Positions 1 through 5,331 are shown, numbered from the stretch's first letter. The stretch is 5,333 nucleotides of DNA from Pseudonocardiales bacterium (GCA_025465385.1 JAODNG010000429.1:1-5333), one strand, 5' to 3'. Program-made: numbers and translations. The notes: generated by a model from the sequence alone, not told the origin.

Positions 1-209
1 GGTTGCGCGGCCAGCACCCGATCCTTGTCCTCATAGTTGGCGAAACGACTGACCAGTAGCTGAAACACGCCATCGACCACCCGGTCAACCCCGCGCCCGA
101 AAGCGCTGCTGCGGGCTCGCGGTATCACCAGCCTGCCGACAACGTCGGACATGGTCACCACGACGAGGGCTACACCCACAACCATCGCCACGGCATGCAG
201 CGCAGGCAC
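1..209 (-). CDS. Integral membrane protein, N-terminal fragment (gene continues past the left edge)
   Basis: The minus-strand frame is open from an in-frame TAG at 242-240 to the window edge. It encodes a hydrophobic stretch (AVAMVVGVALVVVTMSDVV) followed by VGRLVIPRARSS and a mixed segment with DRVVDGVFQLL and YEDKDRVLAAQ. This resembles, from memory, the start of actinobacterial multi-pass membrane proteins of uncertain function, some annotated as ion-channel-like: a first helix, then a V-x-P-R motif and a D-R-V-L-A-x-Q motif before the next helices. The start is uncertain. GTG at 209 leaves room for a full first membrane helix; GTG at 191 and ATG at 185 are alternatives, and none has a visible Shine-Dalgarno. 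Only about 35 bp separate GTG209 from the IS1380 end, so the native promoter has probably been displaced. The coding reading is well supported by the protein pattern; the function is not. Confidence 0.55.
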   Translation of the reverse strand, partial: MPALHAVAMVVGVALVVVTMSDVVGRLVIPRARSSAFGRGVDRVVDGVFQLLVSRFANYEDKDRVLAAQ

Positions 210-239
210 ACCGGCGAGTCTGGCACGGGAACTGTCTGA

Positions 240-243
240 CTAA
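240..243. repeat. Left target-site flank of the IS1380 element (CTAA)
   Basis: These four bases directly abut the left terminal inverted repeat. The matching right flank is CTAG at 1929-1932, identical at 3 of 4 positions. IS1380-family elements usually duplicate 4 bp, so this is either a decayed duplication or the sign of a rearranged insertion. Confidence 0.5.
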
Positions 244-258
244 CCTCGCGCTTTCATC
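244..258 (+). repeat. Left terminal inverted repeat of the IS1380 element
   Basis: CCTCGCGCTTTCATC matches the reverse complement of 1914-1928 (CCTCGATCTTTCATC) at 13 of 15 positions; the mismatches are the CG/AT pair at positions 6-7. Confidence 0.88.
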
Positions 259-296
259 GTATTTGATCATGTGGGCGACACGCTGGGGGTAGATGC

Positions 297-370
297 GCGA
301 AAGTGCCTGCTCAGCCCGGTTGGATGGGAGTTCTCAAGGCTCAATCCGGCCGGATAGAGAGGCACTTCGC
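297..370 (+). promoter_or_regulatory. Potential fold-back structure in the IS leader, ending at the transposase start
   Basis: GCGAAAGTGCCT (297-308) pairs with AGGCACTTCGC (360-370) over 11 base pairs with one bulged A. The 51-base loop contains a perfect 12-bp palindrome, ATCCGGCCGGAT, at 344-355. The 3' arm ends two bases before the GTG start at 373, so in a long read-through transcript the structure could cover the ribosome entry site. Many insertion sequences use such structures to limit transposase made from outside transcription. That role is inferred here; the pairing is seen directly. Confidence 0.45.
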
Positions 371-372
371 AG

Positions 373-1779
373 GTGAAGGATAAACAACGTCGTCCGTGGT
401 TGTCAGTGGTCACCTTCGGTGAGTCGTTGGTGTCGCACGCGGGTGGGTCGCTGCTGGTGGCGACGGCGCATGCCACCGGGCTATCCCGGGAGCTGTCGAC
501 TCGGTTGGGTAGCTGGCGGCGGTCGTGGGCGATCCACGATCCGGGGAAGATCGTGCTGGATCTGGCCGTGGCGGTCGCGCTGGGTGGGGACTGCGCCGCT
601 GATATCGGGGTGTTGCGGGCCCAGCCTGGGGTGTTCGGTTTGGTGGCCTCGGATCCGACGGTGTCACGTCTGGTCGCCACGCTGGCCGAAGATGTCGATG
701 CCGCGCTGGACGCGATCGCCGGGGCTCGGGCGGCGGCTCGGGAACGGGTCTGGGGCTGGGCGGGCGCACCGATCGCCGACGGGCGGGTGGTGATCGATCT
801 GGATGCCACCCTGGTCACCGCGCATTCAGAGAAAGAGGCCGCCGCGCCGACCTATAAACGCGGGTTTGGGTTCCATCCGCTGCTGGCTTTTGCCGATCAC
901 GGCGACGGAGGCACCGGGGAGCCGGTGGCCGCGTTGCTGCGCCCGGGCAACGCGGGCTCGAACACCGCGGCCGATCACATCGAGGTCTTCGATGCCGCGC
1001 TGGCGCAACTGCCCGCGCCGTGGCGCACCCCCGATGAGCACGGTCGGCGCCCGGTGCTGGTGCGCACCGACGCCGCCGGCGCCACCCATGGCTTCACCCA
1101 CCATCTCGCGGCGATGGGCGCGGAGTTCTCGGTGGGTGCCTACCTGCACCACTTCGACATCCACTGGGTCCTGGCCCAGCTCCCCGAGGCCGCCTGGACC
1201 CCCGCCTACCAGGTCGGCAAGCCCCGCGCCGGACAGCAGGGGCCGATCATCGAACCCCGCGACGGGGCGTGGATCGCCGAGGCCACCGCACTGGTCGATC
1301 TGTCGAGCTGGCCGGCCGGGACCCGGCTGATCCTGCGCCGCGAACGCCCGCACCCCGGTGCGCAACTGCGGATCACCGATGTCGACGGTCACCGGATCGT
1401 CGGCGTGCTCACCAACACCCCCACCGGGCAGCTCCCCGAGCTCGAACTACGCCACCGCCGCCACGCCCGCGTCGAAGACCGCATCCGCAACGCCAAAGAC
1501 ACCGGGATGCGCAACCTGCCCTTCCACGACCTGACCCACAACCGGGTCTGGCTTGCGATCACCGCCCTGGCCGCAGACCTCCTCGCCTGGACCCAGCGAC
1601 TGGCCCTGACCGGCGCGGCCGCCCGATACGAACCCAAACGGTTGCGGCTGCGCATCCTCAGCGTCGCAGGGCGACTCGTGCGCACCGCACGACGCACCCT
1701 GCTCAAAATCCCCGATACATGGCCCTGGGCCCACGACATCACCACCGCTTACGCACGCCTGGCCGCCCTCACACCCTGA
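373..1779 (+). CDS. IS1380-family transposase (DDE type), intact
   Basis: This 468-aa protein catalyses cut-and-paste transposition of its own element by binding the terminal repeats. It has an N-terminal DNA-binding region (about residues 1-125, including SRLVATLAEDVDAAL), then an RNase H-like DDE core. Likely catalytic residues are Asp142 or Asp144 in VVIDLDATLVTAH, Asp233 in PVLVRTDAAGATHG, and Glu369 in HARVEDRIRNAKDTGMRNLP, the hallmark motif of the family. The length is normal and there is no frameshift. The start is GTG at 373; an in-frame TAG at 355-357 excludes any upstream start. The preceding sequence has only a weak ribosome binding site, consistent with low expression. Numerous long antisense frames across it are by-products of high G+C. 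Confidence 0.93.
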   Translation: MKDKQRRPWLSVVTFGESLVSHAGGSLLVATAHATGLSRELSTRLGSWRRSWAIHDPGKIVLDLAVAVALGGDCAADIGVLRAQPGVFGLVASDPTVSRLVATLAEDVDAALDAIAGARAAARERVWGWAGAPIADGRVVIDLDATLVTAHSEKEAAAPTYKRGFGFHPLLAFADHGDGGTGEPVAALLRPGNAGSNTAADHIEVFDAALAQLPAPWRTPDEHGRRPVLVRTDAAGATHGFTHHLAAMGAEFSVGAYLHHFDIHWVLAQLPEAAWTPAYQVGKPRAGQQGPIIEPRDGAWIAEATALVDLSSWPAGTRLILRRERPHPGAQLRITDVDGHRIVGVLTNTPTGQLPELELRHRRHARVEDRIRNAKDTGMRNLPFHDLTHNRVWLAITALAADLLAWTQRLALTGAAARYEPKRLRLRILSVAGRLVRTARRTLLKIPDTWPWAHDITTAYARLAALTP

Positions 1780-1913
1780 CCGCACCACCCGACCCCCCAG
1801 ACAGGACCCGGAGAACCGGCCACCACCACAGGGCCGAGACTCACCCTTGACCACCAACCGAAACAACCGCACACAAGATCAACCAACGGGATCAAAGATC
1901 ACCATGCGGTCGG
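1780..1913 (+). other. Non-coding 3' tail of the IS1380 element with AAGATC repeats
   Basis: No gene is seen between the transposase stop and the right terminal repeat. AAGATC occurs at 1875-1880 and 1895-1900, and a third copy lies at 1919-1924 inside the terminal repeat; GATCAAA at 1890-1896 is mirrored by TTTGATC near the left end (262-268). These may be subterminal transposase-binding sites, but that is inference. A TTGACC hexamer at 1847-1852 resembles a -35 element pointing outward, without a convincing -10. Confidence 0.45.
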
Positions 1914-1928
1914 GATGAAAGATCGAGG
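1914..1928 (-). repeat. Right terminal inverted repeat of the IS1380 element
   Basis: GATGAAAGATCGAGG is the inverted partner of 244-258, identical at 13 of 15 positions. Its last four bases, GAGG, lie six bases before the GTG start of the downstream oxidase. Confidence 0.88.
1925..1928 (+). promoter_or_regulatory. Shine-Dalgarno-like GAGG supplied by the IS end
   Basis: GAGG forms the outermost bases of the right terminal repeat and is spaced six bases (CTAGGC) from GTG 1935. This is good spacing for a ribosome binding site, and no native site is left upstream. Use in the cell is inferred. Confidence 0.45.
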
Positions 1929-1932
1929 CTAG
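1929..1932. repeat. Right target-site flank of the IS1380 element (CTAG)
   Basis: This is the partner of CTAA at 240-243 and differs in the last base. See the left flank for interpretation. Confidence 0.5.
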
Positions 1933-1934
1933 GC

Positions 1935-3605
1935 GTGAATAACTGGTTCTCATGGGAGAACCAAGGCAGCGGGATCGCGGTGGTCCCTCACAATGGAATA
2001 CCGCACCTCGTCGTCCTTGCAGCCGACCACCCACCGGCTGGCAGCGTCGGCTTCTACACGACCGTCCAGCTCACGGACTCCCCCGAAATCCATGGACGAT
2101 GGCAGGTTCTCCCCTTCAACTCAGAGGTGCTCGCCATACACGCGGCGATGCTGCACACGGGGCGAGTGCTGTTCTTCTCAGGATCGGGAAACAACACTGC
2201 GCGGGTCGCCGACCACAAGTTCGGGAGCGTCGCCGCAGGTCTATATACCAGCGTCGTGTGGGACCCGCAGGCCCCCGCTGGCCAGAACTTCAAGCATCCA
2301 CCGACCATTTTTCGTGGGGACGGCCGGCCGTTCGACTTCTTCTGTGGAGGCGACACTTTCCTCGGCGACGGCCGCGTCCTCTCCGCAGGAGGGACGCAGG
2401 ACTACAACAAGGGTAATGACCTCGGTCAGCGAGACGTCGCAATCTTCGACCCGGTCACCGAGCAGTGGGCGAACACCGCACACATGGAGAACGGACGGTG
2501 GTACCCGCAACTGTTGCTCTTCCCGGACGGACACGTACTGACGGTCAGCGGCAAAAACCAGTTCAATGGCGACCTCAATCCGCTTTTCGAAATCTACGAT
2601 CCCGTGGCGGGACAGTGGCTCAAACACAACCCGCCGCAGAGTCCAGACTTCAACGGTCTACCGTTCTACGCACACCTCTTCCTGATGACGGACGGGCGCG
2701 TCTTCTTCAGCGGGGGCAGAATGGACGACGGTCGCTTCCAACGGCCCGGCATCATGGCCTTCGCACCCAACCGCATCGACTTCCAGGTCGTACCTGCCAT
2801 CGTCGACGGATTTCTGCGCAACCAGTCATCCAGCGTTCTACTTCCTCCGGCGCAGGACCAGCGCGTCATGATCGTCGGCGGCGGCCCTCCCGACGACCGC
2901 ACCAGCGCGACAGGGACTGCCGAGGTCGTGGATCTCACGCAGCCCAATCCCGCCTACCAGCTTGCTATGCCCCTGAGCCTGCCGCGGATTCACCTCAACG
3001 CCGTCCTGCTTCCAGACCGCACCGTCTTCGTGAGCGGCGGAGCGATCATTCACGAGGAGACAGGCGTCGCGCCGATCCCCCGACTCCAGTCCGAAATCTA
3101 CGATCCAGCGACAGACACCTGGAAACCCGGCGCCGTGGCGAGCGTCGTCCGCATGTACCACTCGGTTGCCCTGCTGATGCCCGACGGCCGGGTGATGACG
3201 ACGAGCGGTAACCCCCCGCCGTACGGTGATCTAGTTCCGTGGCAGCCACCCCAGCCGAACGAAGAAATGCAGATTGAGATATACAGTCCGCCATACATGT
3301 TCGTCGGCGGCCGTCCGGCGATCGGACACGTGGCGGACGAATGGCACTACGGTGAGGCGATCGATATCGCCACCGCGCAACCGGGAAATGTCCTATGGGC
3401 GGAACTCATCCGTAGTGGCGTGACGACCCACGCCTTCGACAATTCCCAGCGTCTCGTCGACCTGCCCATCAATGGTCGTGCACAAGGAGTCTTGACCGTA
3501 CACGTACCCGCGACGCCCACCCTCGCGCCACCGGGCCGGTACATGCTGTTCCTCGTCGACCAGAACCACGTCCCGTCGACCGCGACCTGGATCCACCTCT
3601 CCTGA
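1935..3605 (+). CDS. Copper-radical oxidase, galactose/glyoxal-oxidase-like (kelch + E-set), probably 5'-truncated by the IS
   Basis: The 556-aa product resembles AA5-type mononuclear copper oxidases, which oxidise an alcohol or aldehyde and release H2O2, normally outside the cell. Seven kelch-like strands of the form LxxDGRVhhxGG lie near residues 71-83, 141-153, 193-206, 248-261, 301-317, 355-369 and 410-426, as in a seven-bladed propeller. The C-terminal E-set domain (DUF1929 type, about 455-556) follows EIYSPPYMF. Expected active-site residues by motif: Cys137 in FFCGGDTF, for the thioether to Tyr190 in GRWYPQ; Tyr408-His409 in VVRMYHS; His499 in TTHAFDN. The Trp290 of galactose oxidase has no obvious match, which is closer to glyoxal oxidases. 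Residues 4-45 (WFSWENQGSGIAVV...HLVVLAADHPP) look like one FG-GAP-like repeat of a kind I recall as tandem in longer relatives. There is no signal peptide. GTG 1935 is the first usable start, and the frame stays open back to 1851 inside the IS. The substrate is unknown. Confidence 0.85.
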   Translation: MNNWFSWENQGSGIAVVPHNGIPHLVVLAADHPPAGSVGFYTTVQLTDSPEIHGRWQVLPFNSEVLAIHAAMLHTGRVLFFSGSGNNTARVADHKFGSVAAGLYTSVVWDPQAPAGQNFKHPPTIFRGDGRPFDFFCGGDTFLGDGRVLSAGGTQDYNKGNDLGQRDVAIFDPVTEQWANTAHMENGRWYPQLLLFPDGHVLTVSGKNQFNGDLNPLFEIYDPVAGQWLKHNPPQSPDFNGLPFYAHLFLMTDGRVFFSGGRMDDGRFQRPGIMAFAPNRIDFQVVPAIVDGFLRNQSSSVLLPPAQDQRVMIVGGGPPDDRTSATGTAEVVDLTQPNPAYQLAMPLSLPRIHLNAVLLPDRTVFVSGGAIIHEETGVAPIPRLQSEIYDPATDTWKPGAVASVVRMYHSVALLMPDGRVMTTSGNPPPYGDLVPWQPPQPNEEMQIEIYSPPYMFVGGRPAIGHVADEWHYGEAIDIATAQPGNVLWAELIRSGVTTHAFDNSQRLVDLPINGRAQGVLTVHVPATPTLAPPGRYMLFLVDQNHVPSTATWIHLS

Positions 3606-3875
3606 TGTCGCGGCGGTGGGCGCGCGGGTGCGGGCTGCGCTCGACAAACAGCGACATGTTCCCCGAGCGCGGCGAGGTGGCCATCTCACGACCGAAGCGG
3701 TGGAACACCCGAACTGGTCGCCCACCTCGACTGTGGTCATCTCCCGTCGATTTTCCCGACCTTTCTAGCGATCGTCGCAGCGCCGGGGGCTCGGAGTTGC
3801 GTCGGCGGAGCGGCCTGACCGGTGTCGTCGGTCGCCTGAGCGGCGCTGGCAGCTCCGATAGACCGTGTTCATCCA
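3606..3875. other. Convergent intergenic gap, no gene recognised
   Basis: The oxidase gene ends at its left and the minus-strand 102-aa gene ends at its right. The frames crossing it in both directions are Arg/Pro/Ser-rich without family motifs. An 8-bp inverted repeat (CAGCGCCG 3778-3785, CGGCGCTG 3841-3848) has a long loop, and a 5-bp hairpin (GACCG 3817-3821, CGGTC 3829-3833) is short; neither is followed by a T-run, so I do not call a terminator. Confidence 0.5.
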
Positions 3876-4184
3876 TCACTGATTCTCTTCAAGCTCGCGC
3901 AAGGCTTCGATCTGAGCGCGTATCGCCCGCTCCTGCTCGGTGATTCGCCAGGATTCGCGGCCCAGTTCCACCAGCTCGGCCAGCAACATGGGTATCGAGT
4001 AGGCCGGCGCGGAGACGGTCATGGCTGAGTCCAGTCGAGAACGATTCACGAGCGCAGTGCGCCTCCGGTGATATGACCGAGGCGACTGTGCTTCTCGCAT
4101 AGTACGGATACGGGGGTCTTCGGTCAGCGTATCCGGAAGTACCGGCGCCATCGTCTTTTTCGTGAAATAACCCGTGGTTGACAT
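3876..4184 (-). CDS. Unrecognised 102-aa protein with predicted C-terminal coiled coil
   Basis: I do not recognise the family. The first ~60 residues are basic and polar with no hydrophobic segment (RSYHRRRTALVNRSRLDSAM). The last ~36 (MLLAELVELGRESWRITEQE onward, ending ALRELEENQ) form a long amphipathic, Glu/Arg/Leu-rich helix with heptad-like spacing, suggesting a coiled coil and self-association or partner binding. There is no signal peptide or membrane helix, so it is probably cytosolic. The start ATG at 4184 is preceded by GGAGG with a 10-base spacer, the clearest ribosome binding site in this part of the window, which supports a real gene. An internal ATG at 4022 would give 48 aa but has no such site. 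The acetyltransferase upstream on the same strand is 408 bp away across an IS6 remnant, so an operon is unlikely. A GTG overlapping the stop opens a further minus-strand frame that I reject. Confidence 0.6.
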   Translation of the reverse strand: MSTTGYFTKKTMAPVLPDTLTEDPRIRTMREAQSPRSYHRRRTALVNRSRLDSAMTVSAPAYSIPMLLAELVELGRESWRITEQERAIRAQIEALRELEENQ

Positions 4185-4194
4185 GTTTGGTCTT

Positions 4195-4199
4195 CCTCC
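4195..4199 (-). promoter_or_regulatory. Ribosome binding site of the 102-aa gene
   Basis: Read on the minus strand this is GGAGG within GGAGGAAG, ten bases before ATG 4184. It decides the start over the internal ATG at 4022. No convincing promoter hexamers were found upstream. Confidence 0.6.
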
Positions 4200-4313
4200 A
4201 TCACGCGATTAGGATGGGCGGACGCTGTGTGTCTGTAGTGCTCCATCGCCGTTAGTGTGCGTGAAGAGTCGGCTCGGTGTCGTCAGGACAACCCTGAATA
4301 TTGGTGGCAGTTA

Positions 4314-4505
4314 ATGGACACGCCGGCGCAAGCGTCGTCAGGGTGTCCCCGAAAATACGCGACCACGGTCGAGCTTCGCTGGTTCCGGTTCCCGCGGGAG
4401 GTGATCACGGTGGCGGTCCGCTGGTACTGCGCTACGGCCTCTCAGGATATGCATCCGTCCACAACGTCCGTCGCGGCCACAAGGCTGACAACCGGTCCAC
4501 CAGCA
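4314..4505 (+). pseudogene. IS6-family transposase remnant, frameshifted and decayed
   Basis: Translation from ATG 4314 gives VELRWFRFPREVITVAVRWY, which matches the N-terminal region of IS6-family transposases (pattern FPxEVIxxAVRWYLRYGLSYRDVEELLAERG). At about 4427 one base is missing: homology continues one frame over as LRYGLS (4427-4444), then weakly as RRGHKAD in place of ERGIEVD to about 4505. The remaining DDE core and C-terminus are absent or too decayed to identify; possible faint similarity up to about 4640 cannot be judged by eye. The protein would be non-functional. A GGCTCGGTGTCGTCAG stretch at 4271-4286 might be a decayed left terminus, but no partner was found. The rest of the gap 4185-4592 holds the ribosome binding site of the 102-aa gene and a 10-bp palindrome at 4573-4582, nothing else recognised. 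Confidence 0.72.
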
Positions 4506-4592
4506 GAAACGACGCGCAACCTGCGGCAGCCACGACTCGGATCGGCCGCCTAGTCGGGCTAGCGCTGCTCGACTCAGCTGAGCTGGATGCTG

Positions 4593-5120
4593 CTACCGCT
4601 TGCACCCCAGGTAAATACCGTCGACCCGATCCCTGTCATTAGGAACGGTAAGGAGACGCTTGAATCCGAGCGTATCTAACAGGTGTAGATGATGTGTGTT
4701 GGTGGACCGTGTGCGTAGAAGAATCCATGCAGGCAAAGTCTCGGGAAGCCGTAAGAGCTTCTGGTATAGCAGGCGAGCGAGTCCGCGTCCTCGCGCCGCG
4801 GGACGAACAGAAATGATGCTGACATAGATGCAGATTCCTATCTGCGGCAAGCGGGTATCGCGGTGAAAGGTTCGGAAGGAAAGAAACCCTTGCAGTTGGT
4901 CGCACTCGATTAGCAGAAGACAATGTTGCGTAAGCAATTCATGAAAGTAGCTACTCGATGTGCTGCCACTGGCACTCGCTAGCACGGCCTGGGTCGTGCT
5001 GCTTCGCGTAGTTAGCGGTGGAACGAATTCGTCTGAGACTTCTTCGACGAGTGATTCGAGGCTACGTTGTTCTGACTGCGTCATCTTCCCGGGCGGGCGC
5101 CACAAGATCTCGGTAGCCAT
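4593..5120 (-). CDS. GNAT-family N-acetyltransferase, substrate unknown
   Basis: The 175-aa protein should transfer an acetyl group from acetyl-CoA to an amine on an unknown acceptor in the cytosol. The GNAT core is visible: a beta strand ending in YVSIISV, then motif A with Arg110-Gly111-Arg112-Gly113-Leu-Ala (RPAARGRGLARLLYQ), which binds the CoA pyrophosphate, then ILLRTRSTNTHHLHLLDTLG with the typical LGF near residues 151-153 (motif B). The ~60 N-terminal residues are helical and Ser/Thr-rich. The length is normal for a single-domain GNAT. I chose ATG 5120 because AGGGGA (5132-5127) then lies six bases upstream; ATG 5123 and GTG 5126 are too close. Base composition is unlike its neighbours: two 60-base lines in it (4681 and 4861) count 50% G+C, against 80% in a sampled transposase line, which suggests foreign origin. 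Decayed IS6 pieces lie on both sides. Confidence 0.85.
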   Translation of the reverse strand: MATEILWRPPGKMTQSEQRSLESLVEEVSDEFVPPLTTRSSTTQAVLASASGSTSSSYFHELLTQHCLLLIECDQLQGFLSFRTFHRDTRLPQIGICIYVSIISVRPAARGRGLARLLYQKLLRLPETLPAWILLRTRSTNTHHLHLLDTLGFKRLLTVPNDRDRVDGIYLGCKR

Positions 5121-5126
5121 CATCAC

Positions 5127-5132
5127 TCCCCT
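5127..5132 (-). promoter_or_regulatory. Ribosome binding site deciding the acetyltransferase start
   Basis: AGGGGA on the minus strand precedes GTG-ATG-ATG (5126-5118). The spacing is 0, 3 and 6 bases respectively, which favours the second ATG at 5120. Confidence 0.55.
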
Positions 5133-5220
5133 ATGAGATGCCGGTTAGGAGCGTAACGCCTTCTCGATCTCCGAGAGACAGGCAGCCGTCTGGCACGAGC
5201 TGCGATGTTGATGATGAAAC

Positions 5221-5331
5221 CTAGCCGCCCTCGATGCTCCGTTGGGCCAGCAGCTCTCCCACGGCTCGCTACGAGAACCCGTACCGCAGTACTAGCACAC
5301 GCAACAGCGGCTCGATCCGCTCCCACAACTC
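5221..5331 (-). pseudogene. Second decayed IS6-like transposase remnant, with IS5-like sequence at the window edge
   Basis: The minus-strand frame from 5331 reads ELWERIEPLLRVLVLRYGFS, a stop at 5271-5269, then RAVGELLAQRSIEGG and another stop. LRYGFS-stop-RAVGELLAQRSIE aligns with the IS6-transposase segment LRYGLSYRDVEELLAERGIE; the TAG sits where that segment has Tyr. The FPREVI segment expected before it is missing. Instead ELWERIEPLL resembles the first residues of IS5-family transposases, so the edge may be a junction of two dead elements. The remnant is in opposite orientation to the one at 4314-4505. Between it and the acetyltransferase (5133-5220) I see nothing recognisable. Short match length limits certainty. 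Confidence 0.5.

Larger units (their letters stand above)
244..1928 (+). mobile_element. Complete IS1380-family insertion sequence, 1685 bp
   Basis: The element is bounded by inverted repeats at 244-258 and 1914-1928 and contains one 468-aa transposase gene on the plus strand. The total length fits the IS1380 family, whose members are usually about 1.65-1.7 kb with a single transposase and 4-bp target duplications. It has a 129-bp 5' leader containing a potential fold-back structure and a 134-bp 3' tail with repeated AAGATC motifs. It is G+C-rich: one 60-base line inside the transposase (1021-1080) counts 48 G or C. The transposase is intact, so the element may still be active. The ends were found by hand alignment; the family assignment rests on the transposase motifs and the element length. 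Confidence 0.9.

Noticed and set aside
85..270. Minus-strand 61-aa frame at the left edge
   Set aside because: It overlaps the membrane-protein frame, crosses the IS boundary, and is Arg/Cys-rich with no domain; it is a frame shadow.
267..818. Long minus-strand open frames over the transposase (267-818, 826-1392, 1389-1745, 1447-1872)
   Set aside because: They are antisense to a well-supported transposase, rich in Arg, Pro, Ser or Ala without motifs, and expected from high G+C third positions.
1877..1924. GATC sites at the IS right end as Dam-methylation control, as in IS10
   Set aside because: Actinomycetes generally lack Dam methylation, so the IS10-type explanation is unlikely; kept only as possible transposase-binding repeats.
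3681..3740. Helix-turn-helix-like peptide MTTVEVGDQFGCSTASVVRW on the minus strand
   Set aside because: The resemblance covers about 20 residues only and the frame becomes Arg/Thr-rich filler immediately afterwards; too short to call a gene remnant.
3469..3879. Minus-strand frame starting at a GTG that overlaps the stop of the 102-aa gene (GTGA)
   Set aside because: The overlap hints at translational coupling, but the product is Arg/Ser/Pro-rich, runs 137 bases antisense into the oxidase 3' end, and shows no domain.
3605..3943. Plus-strand 112-aa frame whose ATG overlaps the oxidase stop (TGATG)
   Set aside because: It is Arg-rich with no motif, has no ribosome binding site of its own, and runs antisense into the better supported 102-aa gene.
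4573..4582. Perfect palindrome CTCAGCTGAG downstream of the acetyltransferase stop
   Set aside because: Only 10 bp with no loop and no T-run, so not a convincing terminator; such palindromes occur by chance.
3876..5120. 102-aa protein plus GNAT enzyme as a toxin-antitoxin pair
   Set aside because: They are 408 bp apart with an IS remnant between them, the small protein lacks a ribbon-helix-helix pattern, and the GNAT start is preceded by IS debris rather than an antitoxin gene.
5123..5326. Minus-strand 67-aa frame just upstream of the acetyltransferase
   Set aside because: A different frame of the same DNA shows IS6-transposase similarity, and this product has no recognisable features.
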